This document shows positions 1 through 5,143 of a stretch of 7,268 nucleotides of DNA, in pieces. The notes under the pieces were generated by a model, which saw nothing but the letters and a program-made list of their open reading frames with translations, did no database searches and was not told the origin of the DNA. The stretch spans positions 1-7,268 of the forward strand of contig CAZGSV010000142.1 of the NCBI GenBank assembly GCA_964528605.1, in the 5' to 3' direction. Positions within the stretch are counted from its first letter, which is position 1, and every line of letters starts with the position of its first letter. This stretch comes from CAZGSV01 sp964528605. GTDB taxonomy: Bacteria; Armatimonadota; Zipacnadia; CAZGSV01. Made by a program: the position numbers and the translations under genes.

Positions 1-521
1 CGCGACTCACCAGCGCCTGGCCGTTGACGAATGCCGCCCGCAGGGCAAGCCGCTGCTCGGGCTCTCCAATCACAGGCACTGCCCCGCCCAGGTCCGCGCC
101 CAGCCCTAACCATTCATCCACCCGAGCCGCCAGCACCTCCAGCATCGCCCCCGCCAGGGGCCTCAGTTGCTCGCGCTGCTCCTCGCTGCTCCCTTCACCC
201 GCGGGCGCCTCGCCCGCGCCAAGTAGACGCCACGCCTCCTCGCTCGGCAAGAACAGGAAGGCGCTGGCAGCGCCGTCCGCCGTGTCTTGGCGCAAGGCAA
301 AGAGAGGCTGGCTGAACTGCCCCAGGACACTCAGCGGGTCATCTTCCTCGACCGACGTATCCGCAAGCGTGACCCTCTTGCCGCTGGCCGCCGCCAGCGC
401 CGCGCCAGCAGCCTCCCACCCGCGCCGAAAGACCTCAGCCGCTTGCGCATCCAAAGGCAGCCCCGCCGCCGGCCGCGGTTTGGTCGCCGTGAACTNNNNN
501 NNNNNCCGTGAACTCACTCAC
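1..521 (-). CDS. fliY: Flagellar motor switch protein FliY/FliN-type, N-terminal part (3' end outside window, interrupted by N-gap)
   Basis: Part of the C-ring switch complex, which sits below the flagellar rotor and sets rotation direction with FliM and FliG. About 167 residues are visible once the duplicated nine bases around the N-gap are merged; the C-terminal SpoA domain would lie beyond the left edge. The start is a GTG at 521-519, inside the last codons of fliM (8-base overlap), behind a very strong GGAGG-type ribosome-binding site. After a short Pro/Ala-rich N-terminus, residues about 22-135 look like a CheC-type module: a helix (VFRRGWEAAGAALA), a strand-rich part with PLFALR and AFLFLPSEEAWRLL, then a Glu-rich loop and a long helix. 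The CheC phosphatase Glu/Asn pattern (ExxN) is not evident in that helix (LAGAMLEVLAARVDEW), so CheY-P phosphatase activity is doubtful. The FliM-like CheY-docking peptide at the start of Bacillus FliY is also absent. Position directly after fliM supports the call; whether it is named FliY or FliN depends on the unseen end. Confidence 0.75.
487..514. repeat. 9-bp direct duplication flanking the N-gap (contig-end overlap)
   Basis: CCGTGAACT occurs at 487-495 and again at 506-514, separated exactly by the ten Ns. Each copy ends precisely at the gap boundary, as expected of two contig ends sharing a short terminal overlap and not of a biological repeat. Confidence 0.88.
496..505. other. Assembly gap of ten Ns, probably spurious
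   Basis: Ten Ns interrupt the 5' end of fliY. The nine bases before the gap (487-495, CCGTGAACT) are identical to the nine bases after it (506-514). Merging the two copies and deleting the Ns gives an uninterrupted fliY reading frame starting at GTG 521. As written, the copies are 19 bases apart, which breaks the frame. The gap therefore looks like a scaffolding placeholder between two overlapping contigs rather than missing sequence. Confidence 0.9.
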
Positions 522-1500
522 CGCCCTCCTCCTCCATGACTCCCGTCACCTGCACCCCCAGCCTCTTGCCCAAGAGGCCGGGGCGGCAACGAAACTTGGG
601 TTGCTCACCAATGCCCAAAGTGATCTCCCCATCCGCCCGCGTGTCCAGACGCAGAATATCCCCCTCCTCAAGTTGCAGCAGGTCCCGCAATGTCAGTCGC
701 GCGCTGCCCAAGCACGCAATCACCTCCAGCAGTACCGCAGACAGTTGCTGCGACAGCTGCCGCCGCGTCAGCGGAGTGCTCGCAGGCTCCACCGGGTGCA
801 GCCAGTCCCGCGTGCACAACCGCTGCACCGCCCGCTCGGCGCTGTCGCAAGTTATCACCAAGTGTAGATGCCCCACGGCCTCCCCCCAGGCCACCTCCAG
901 CGTGATGCGCACCACCGTCTCCGCCGGCTGGGCAATCAGCAGGAACTGCGGGTCGGTCTCCATGCCCTCCACGTGCGGGGTGATCTCCATCACCTGAGCC
1001 CACTCCTGCCGCCACGCGCTCAGCACCCGCTCCACCAAGCGGCGCAGCACCACCGTCTCCACCTCTGTGGGCGCCGCCCGCGCCCCGGAAGGCGCCCCGG
1101 CGCCGCCCAGCAGCCGGTCCGCCAGCGGGTACGCCAGCGGCCCCCCCAGCACCAACAGCGCCAGCCCAGCCAGGGGCGACAGCGAGATGATGTAGAAGAG
1201 AGCCAGACCCAACTCCTCAATGAACCCCCGGTAGGACACCTGCTCCACCGCTGCCAGAGTCACCTGCACCGGCTCCCCCAGGTTGCCCGACAGCACCGTC
1301 GCCAAGTTGCGCGCCCAGCCCTCGTGCACCACCTGCCCCGCCCGCAACTGCTGCCGCGAGAACTTGTGCGGGCTGCGGAAGTTGTAGGCGTGCACCTGCT
1401 GCCGCCCGTCCGGCGCCCGCCCCCGGCGCTCCTGCCGCGACTGTGCCCCCACCAGACCCTCCAGTTCCTCCAGCCCGATCGTTTGCTCCTTGTCTTTCAT
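514..1500 (-). CDS. fliM: Flagellar motor switch protein FliM
   Basis: FliM is the C-ring subunit that receives CheY-P and passes the switching signal to FliG. The 328-residue product has the usual length and layout. The N-terminal segment (residues about 7-17, IGLEELEGLVG) stands where the CheY-P docking peptide LSQxEIDALL normally lies, but matches it poorly. Residues 37-230 form the CheC-like middle domain: YNFRSPHKFSRQQLR at the entry, then RLLGGAGAP (129-137) matching the GGxG loop that contacts FliG, then ITPHVEGMETDPQF and ETVVRITLEV. Residues about 245-320 are the SpoA (FliN-like) domain with LTLRDLLQLEEGDILRLD. The ATG at 1500-1498 lies six bases after the fliL stop. Its ribosome-binding site is weak (AGGCGG), so translation is probably coupled to fliL. 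The 3' end overlaps fliY by 8 bases. Confidence 0.96.
   Translation of the reverse strand: MKDKEQTIGLEELEGLVGAQSRQERRGRAPDGRQQVHAYNFRSPHKFSRQQLRAGQVVHEGWARNLATVLSGNLGEPVQVTLAAVEQVSYRGFIEELGLALFYIISLSPLAGLALLVLGGPLAYPLADRLLGGAGAPSGARAAPTEVETVVLRRLVERVLSAWRQEWAQVMEITPHVEGMETDPQFLLIAQPAETVVRITLEVAWGEAVGHLHLVITCDSAERAVQRLCTRDWLHPVEPASTPLTRRQLSQQLSAVLLEVIACLGSARLTLRDLLQLEEGDILRLDTRADGEITLGIGEQPKFRCRPGLLGKRLGVQVTGVMEEEGGE
524..535 (-). promoter_or_regulatory. Ribosome-binding site of fliY inside the fliM 3' end
   Basis: On the minus strand this is GGAGGAGGAGGG, which also encodes the Glu-Glu-Glu-Gly stretch at the end of FliM. An AGGAGG core lies six bases before the GTG at 521-519, and a second lies three bases before it. 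This fixes the fliY start although the codon is GTG and the gene is broken by the N-gap. Confidence 0.8.
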
Positions 1501-1506
1501 TGCCGC

Positions 1507-1995
1507 CTAGATCTTCTGCGTCACGAGAGAGGTGAAATACACGTTCCGCACCAGGTCCTTCCCCAGCACCTCGTTGAAGCGTTTCACCAGCGTCTGGGCC
1601 AGGGAGGTTTTCCCCTGCTCTCCCACGATCTGGCCCAGGTTGTAGCCGCTCAGAGTCTTGATCAGCGCATCCTTCAGTTTCGGGCCCGCCTCCTGTACCT
1701 TGGCCGCGCTGTCCTCGCCTCTCACTTCCAGGTCCACCGCCAGCACCACGTACTGGTCGGGCGAGGACAGGTTGAAGGTGCCCGGCTCCTCCAGCAGCGA
1801 CACCAGCACCGCCGGCGGGGGGGGACGATGCTTCGCCCGCGTGCGCAGGTAGCCTCGCCCCACAAACGCCAGCGCGCCCGCGGCCGCCAGCACCAAGGCA
1901 AGCAGCAGCACTTTCCACAGCCGCGAGGGCCGTGCCGCGGGCGCCACCTCCGCGCTCTCCGGCTCAGCCGGTCGAGTCTGTTCCTGTTGGCTCAT
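1507..1995 (-). CDS. fliL: Flagellar basal body-associated protein FliL
   Basis: FliL is a single-pass inner-membrane protein that surrounds or associates with the stator units and supports motor output. The 162-residue product has a cytoplasmic Pro/Glu/Ala-rich N-terminus (1-24), one membrane helix (about 27-46, WKVLLLALVLAAAGALAFVG), a Pro-rich linker, and a periplasmic domain. That domain contains the FliL-typical FNLSSPDQYVVLAVDLEV strand, a helix with KLKDALIKTLSGY, and the C-terminal LVKRFNEVLGKDLVRNVYFTSLV. I chose the ATG at 1995-1993 over a TTG eight codons upstream because GAGGAG lies four bases before the ATG. The gene still overlaps swrD by 32 bases. A C8 tract in the linker (1817-1824 on the plus strand reads G8) encodes prolines. 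Confidence 0.93.
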   Translation of the reverse strand: MSQQEQTRPAEPESAEVAPAARPSRLWKVLLLALVLAAAGALAFVGRGYLRTRAKHRPPPPAVLVSLLEEPGTFNLSSPDQYVVLAVDLEVRGEDSAAKVQEAGPKLKDALIKTLSGYNLGQIVGEQGKTSLAQTLVKRFNEVLGKDLVRNVYFTSLVTQKI

Positions 1996-2212
1996 CGCGC
2001 TCCTCACGTGCGAGGGCAACTTGCTCCATCAGCCCATGAACGGCCGCCCGGTAGCGCAGCACGCGGTTCATCACCTCCTCCGCGCTCTCCTCCACCACCA
2101 CCTTCCGCCCCGTCACCAGCGTCACCACCGTGTCCGGCGTCGTCTCCACCAGCTCGATCAAGTCCGCGTTCACCACCAGCGGCGTGCCCCTCAACCGGGT
2201 CAAATGCACCAT
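1964..2212 (-). CDS. swrD: Flagellar protein of the SwrD/FlbD family
   Basis: A small cytoplasmic protein conserved next to flgE and fliL. In Bacillus subtilis the family member SwrD (YlzI) increases flagellar torque and swarming; the mechanism is not settled. The 82-residue product matches the family core well. It opens with VHLTRLRGTPLVVNADLIE, continues with LVETTPDTVVTLVTGRKVVV, and ends the core with a helix (EESAEEVMNRVLRYRAAV, 41-58). The last roughly 22 residues (MEQVALAREERDEPTGTDST) are a charged extension beyond the usual 60-70-residue core, and their codons overlap the start of fliL. ATG at 2212-2210; the upstream AAAGG is rather far away (about 13 bases). It lies 42 bases after flgE. 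Family assignment is confident; the symbol follows gene order. FlbD here is not the Caulobacter regulator of the same name. Confidence 0.9.
   Translation of the reverse strand: MVHLTRLRGTPLVVNADLIELVETTPDTVVTLVTGRKVVVEESAEEVMNRVLRYRAAVHGLMEQVALAREERDEPTGTDSTG
2000..2005 (-). promoter_or_regulatory. Ribosome-binding site of fliL within swrD
   Basis: GAGGAG on the minus strand, four bases (six from the GAGG core) before the ATG at 1995-1993. It decides the fliL start against the upstream in-frame TTG at 2019-2017, which has no comparable site. Confidence 0.7.
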
Positions 2213-2254
2213 GCTCGCTCGTTACCTTTCCGCGCGGCCCAGGCCCGCCTGTCG

Positions 2255-4222
2255 CTAGCGCCTCAGGTTCAGCAACTCCTGCAGCATCTCATCGCTCACC
2301 GTCACCACGCGGCTGTTGGCCTGAAAGCCGCGCTGCGCCACGATCATGTTGGTGAACTCGTTCGCCAAATCCACGTTGGACATCTCCAGCGCCCCCGCCA
2401 GCAGCGCCCCCCGCTGCCCCTGCCCCGCCACGCCTACCTGCGGCAGCCCGGAGTTGATGGATTCCAGCCACAGGTTGTCCGCCTCGCAAATCAGCCCCGA
2501 GGGATTCGTAAAGTTCGCCAGCGCAATCTGGCCCAGCGCCTGATTGAGGCCGTTGCTGAAAATCCCCGTGATGGTGCCGTCCCCGCCAATCGCATACGAC
2601 TCCAGCACGCCGCTAGGCACGCCGTCCTGGGCCACCGGCGAAGCCGTCGTGCCCCCCGCCAACTGCTGCACGTTAGCGAAGTTCAGCGCGATCGTCTGCG
2701 GCGACACAGCCCCGTTGTTCAGCGTCAAGGTCACTGATGCGCTGGGGCTCACGCACGTGCCGTTGGCGTCGAAGCCGATGAAGCCGCTCTGCAGCAGTTG
2801 GCCGCTATCGGCGTCGCTCGCCCGCCATTCCCAAGAGTTCTGGTTCCCCACCCGGTTGAACTCCAGGTTGAGCGAGTGCGTCAGGCCGAGGGAGTCGTAA
2901 ACGAGCATGGAAGTCCGTGCCGTGGGCAGCGCGCCCGCCACCGGCGCCGCCCCGAAGTAATCCAGTACGTCGCGGCCGCTCACATCGCTCAGCACCAAGT
3001 TGCCCGCCGTGCCCCCTGTGCCGCTGGTCACCGTGAGGCCGCCCGCGCCATCAGTCGTCGCCCCCACCCCCGTCGCCCCGCCCCCCTGATACTGATTCCA
3101 GGTCAGCGCCCACGCCAACTGCAGCCCGTTGTACTCGCCATTCGCCTCCGCAGACTGGCCGTTGACCACCCCCACCCCACTCATCAGTCCCAAGTGCCCG
3201 GCCTCACCCGCCGCCCTGGGCGTCTCCGTGATCGTGAACGAGGCGTTGTTGCCCCGCAGAACCCCAAAGAAGCGAATGGTGTTGGCGCTCTCCTTGAGCA
3301 CCTTCACCGCCACCTGCCCACCCGACCAGTTCGCCGGGTTGTTCCAGGCGTTGGCAAAGTCGTCAATCGAGGTGATGTCGGCCCCGCTAGCGTTCGTCCA
3401 GGTGCCCGTCATCTCCAGGGGAGTCCCGTCCACCGCCCTGCCGGCGCACGTAACCTGAAAGGCCGCTTCGGCGCCCACCTGACCCGAGAGCGCCAACTCC
3501 GGACTCACCGCCAGCGGCGCAGGGCTGTACGCGCCCGAGCCCGCACCAGGCGAGGCCGGCGTCGCTCCCGCCGCGGTGCCCGGCACCGTGACGTTCACCA
3601 CGTTGGTCCCCACTTGCACCGAAACGACTGCCTCCACCCGGTTCCCGGCCAGCGCGCGGCCCGTGGCCGAGGAGTAGCCTGTCTGCTCCGCGCTCAGGTT
3701 GCCCCCGTAGGTCACCGATCTCGTCGCCCGCGCTATCGCCATCGCCCCCACGGGAATCCCCAAGGCACCCAACGTGCCCCCCAAGTCCACCACGCCGTCC
3801 ACCGCCCGCCACCCCTGCACTCGCAGCCCACTCGCCAGCGCCGTCAGGCTCCCCTCCGCGTCCAACCCCAGCGTCCCGTCCCGCGTGTAGGCCAGCCTGC
3901 TCCCGTCGCTCAGCAGCAAGAAGCCGTCGCCCTCAATGGCAATGTCCGACCCCTTTCCGGTCATCTGCAGATTGCCTTGCGAGAACACCGTGTCCGTGGA
4001 AGAAGCCATCATGCCCAGCCCGATCTGAAAGGGATTCGAGCCCCCCCGCGTCTGCACCGGCGCCGTCGCCGCCCGCAAGGTCTGGCTCAGCGCCGTCGCA
4101 AAGTTCACCCGGCTCGCCTTGAAACCCGTCGTGTTCACATTGGCTATGTTGTTGCCGATGGCGTCCATGCGCACCTGGTGATTGCGCATGCTCGAAGTCG
4201 CTGAGAACATCGCGCGAACCAT
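2255..4222 (-). CDS. flgE: Flagellar hook protein FlgE, large form with inserted domain
   Basis: FlgE subunits are exported through the flagellar type III apparatus and polymerise into the hook that joins rotor and filament. The N-terminus is canonical rod/hook family sequence: MFSATSSMRNHQVRMDAIGN (5-24), then NIANVNTTGFKASR. The C-terminus carries the matching D0 helix (ANEFTNMIVAQRGFQANSRV, 620-639). Residues 74-140 follow the usual hook pattern (TDTVFSQGNLQMTGKGSDIAIEGDGFL). The FlaE-type D2 region is at about 432-470 (ARTSMLVYDSLGLTHSLNLEF). At 655 residues it is much longer than the 260-450 usual in Bacillota. The excess lies mainly at about 215-430, a Gly/Ala/Thr/Asn-rich and probably surface-exposed insert. 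Cys at 259, 490 and 579 is unusual for a hook protein. ATG at 4222-4220 has AAAGG five bases upstream and a stronger AAAGGAGG at 13 bases. Confidence 0.97.
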   Translation of the reverse strand: MVRAMFSATSSMRNHQVRMDAIGNNIANVNTTGFKASRVNFATALSQTLRAATAPVQTRGGSNPFQIGLGMMASSTDTVFSQGNLQMTGKGSDIAIEGDGFLLLSDGSRLAYTRDGTLGLDAEGSLTALASGLRVQGWRAVDGVVDLGGTLGALGIPVGAMAIARATRSVTYGGNLSAEQTGYSSATGRALAGNRVEAVVSVQVGTNVVNVTVPGTAAGATPASPGAGSGAYSPAPLAVSPELALSGQVGAEAAFQVTCAGRAVDGTPLEMTGTWTNASGADITSIDDFANAWNNPANWSGGQVAVKVLKESANTIRFFGVLRGNNASFTITETPRAAGEAGHLGLMSGVGVVNGQSAEANGEYNGLQLAWALTWNQYQGGGATGVGATTDGAGGLTVTSGTGGTAGNLVLSDVSGRDVLDYFGAAPVAGALPTARTSMLVYDSLGLTHSLNLEFNRVGNQNSWEWRASDADSGQLLQSGFIGFDANGTCVSPSASVTLTLNNGAVSPQTIALNFANVQQLAGGTTASPVAQDGVPSGVLESYAIGGDGTITGIFSNGLNQALGQIALANFTNPSGLICEADNLWLESINSGLPQVGVAGQGQRGALLAGALEMSNVDLANEFTNMIVAQRGFQANSRVVTVSDEMLQELLNLRR

Positions 4223-4256
4223 TTCTGCCTTTCTCCCTCCTTTAGTCGACTGGCCC

Positions 4257-4281
4257 GGGCCCCCTCCGAGAGGGCCGGCCC
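4257..4281 (-). promoter_or_regulatory. GC-rich hairpin between the TIGR02530-type gene and flgE
   Basis: On the transcribed strand, GGGCC and CCCTC (separated by an unpaired GG) can pair with GAGGG followed by GGCCC, closing a UCG loop: a ten-pair, nearly all G-C stem with one two-base bulge. It begins immediately after the stop codon at 4284-4282 and ends about 14 bases before the flgE AAAGGAGG. No U-tract follows, so a simple intrinsic terminator is unlikely. An mRNA-stabilising, processing or translation-tuning element is possible. It contains most of a perfect 10-bp palindrome (4252-4261) and all of another (4272-4281), so it may also be a by-product of high GC. Confidence 0.4.
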
Positions 4282-4650
4282 CTAGGCCAACACCGCGCTG
4301 TCAATGTTGGTGAAGACGTTGCCCTGCCGGTGCGCGCCGTCCACCGCGGTGATCACCGTGCGCGCCCGAACGTTCACAATGAAAGCCAAGTCGTCAACCA
4401 GCACGAGTGAAGCCCGCGCCCCCTTCTCCGCGGCGCGCGCCGCCCCTCGCTCCAAACGTTGTACCGTGTCCTCCGAGATCGCTATCGCGCGCGCCTCCAA
4501 CCGCTGCGCCGCATGCTTGGAGAAGTGAATGCCCTCGCGCTCGAACGCGGCCCGCAACTCCTGAGCGAAACCACCCTGCTCTGCCGCCTGCCCCTGCCCC
4601 ACCGCCGAGCCGGCCGACCCGACACCAACGCCGCTGACCCTATCCACCAT
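4282..4650 (-). CDS. Conserved flagellar operon protein (TIGR02530 type), function unknown
   Basis: A 122-residue protein of the family described only as 'flagellar operon protein', found in Bacillota and related phyla next to flgD and flgE. The first 26 residues are Gly/Ala/Gln-rich and low in complexity. The conserved part runs from about 28 to 121: FAQELRAAFEREGIHFSKHA (28-47), then AQRLEARAIAISEDTVQRLERGAARAAEKGA forming helices, then SLVLVDDLAFIVNVRARTVI (81-100), and the diagnostic NVFTNIDSAVL (111-121). No signal peptide or membrane segment is visible. The ATG at 4650-4648 is five bases after the flgD stop. An upstream GTG-free extension to 4692 would overlap flgD by 37 bases and begins with non-conserved sequence, so I reject it. 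Its place between cap and hook genes implies a part in hook assembly; no biochemical role is known to me. Confidence 0.88.
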   Translation of the reverse strand: MVDRVSGVGVGSAGSAVGQGQAAEQGGFAQELRAAFEREGIHFSKHAAQRLEARAIAISEDTVQRLERGAARAAEKGARASLVLVDDLAFIVNVRARTVITAVDGAHRQGNVFTNIDSAVLA

Positions 4651-4655
4651 CGTTC

Positions 4656-5057
4656 TCACCACACCCGCGTTACCGCAGCCAGCGGCACCCACTGCCCGCC
4701 CACCAGCAAGTACAGGTCTCCACCACCAAAACCCACTTCCTCCACCACTCCAATGACCGCGCCCTGCTCCGTGCTCGCCTCCACGCTACGCCCCACCAAA
4801 GCCGCCCCCTGAGCCGCCAACTGCACCCGCGCCAACTCCGTGACCGCCTCCTTCACCTGGTGCATCTGGTCCAGCGTATCGAACGTCGCCAGCTGCATCA
4901 GAAAGTTCTCGTTCTTCAAGGGTTCGAGCGGGTTCTGGTTGCGCAGTTCGGCCACCAGCATCGCCAGAAACGCATCTCTCCCCAGCCCGCGGCTCGCCAG
5001 CCCGCCCGCTTCCGTTCCGCCCGCCACCCCCGTCCAGGAACCTACTCCACGAATCAT
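4656..5057 (-). CDS. flgD: Flagellar hook assembly (hook-cap) protein FlgD, short form
   Basis: FlgD caps the growing hook and helps FlgE subunits polymerise outside the cell. The 133-residue product contains the diagnostic N-terminal FlgD motif (residues 29-65): AFLAMLVAELRNQNPLEPLK, then NENFLMQLATFDTLDQM. The last roughly 45 residues (GAALVGRSVEASTEQGAVIGVVEEV, then LYLLVGGQWVPLAAVTRV) resemble the Tudor-like strand domain. The Ig-like domain of the roughly 220-residue enterobacterial protein is absent, as in the short Bacillus FlgD. An in-frame start exists at 5270, but it would overlap fliK by 127 bases and add Arg/Gly-rich sequence unlike FlgD. The ATG at 5057-5055 has a near-perfect AAAGGAGG nine bases upstream, so it is taken as the start. 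Confidence 0.95.
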   Translation of the reverse strand: MIRGVGSWTGVAGGTEAGGLASRGLGRDAFLAMLVAELRNQNPLEPLKNENFLMQLATFDTLDQMHQVKEAVTELARVQLAAQGAALVGRSVEASTEQGAVIGVVEEVGFGGGDLYLLVGGQWVPLAAVTRVW

Positions 5058-5066
5058 CCGTGTTGC

Positions 5067-5074
5067 CCTCCTTT
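5067..5074 (-). promoter_or_regulatory. Ribosome-binding site of flgD
   Basis: AAAGGAGG on the minus strand, nine bases before the ATG at 5057-5055. It fixes the flgD start 213 bases downstream of the longest in-frame possibility. Confidence 0.85.
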
Positions 5075-5106
5075 GCGCGATCCCCGTTGGTGACCCGGTC
5101 CGCTTG

Positions 5107-5126
5107 CCCGCCCTCACTGCCCTCCC
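5107..5126 (-). promoter_or_regulatory. Potential G-quadruplex in the flgD leader
   Basis: The minus (mRNA-sense) strand reads GGG-A-GGG-CAGTGA-GGG-C-GGG, a canonical four-tract G3 motif with loops of 1, 6 and 1; a fifth GGG lies just upstream at 5135-5137. It sits in the 86-bp spacer between the fliK stop (5144) and the flgD start (5057), about 33 bases before the flgD ribosome-binding site. Four G3 tracts with short loops are known to fold as RNA or DNA quadruplexes. Whether this one acts in the cell is unknown, and chance is plausible in GC-rich DNA. Confidence 0.4.
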
Positions 5127-5143
5127 TGACTCCTCCCTACGCA

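Noticed and set aside
1996..2019. TTG start eight codons upstream for fliL
   Set aside because: The ATG at 1995 has GAGGAG in front, while the TTG has no comparable site and would lengthen the overlap with swrD.
868..2355. 495-codon open frame on the plus strand
   Set aside because: It is antisense to fliM, fliL, swrD and the end of flgE. Its product is His/Arg/Pro/Gln-rich without a recognisable domain, as expected of a GC-rich shadow frame.
2798..4204. 468-codon open frame on the plus strand
   Set aside because: It lies antisense to flgE, which has unmistakable homology; the Arg/His/Pro-rich product is a composition artefact.
4223..4281. Intrinsic terminator before flgE
   Set aside because: The hairpin is strong, but no U-tract follows on the minus strand and flgE clearly belongs to the same packed gene series.
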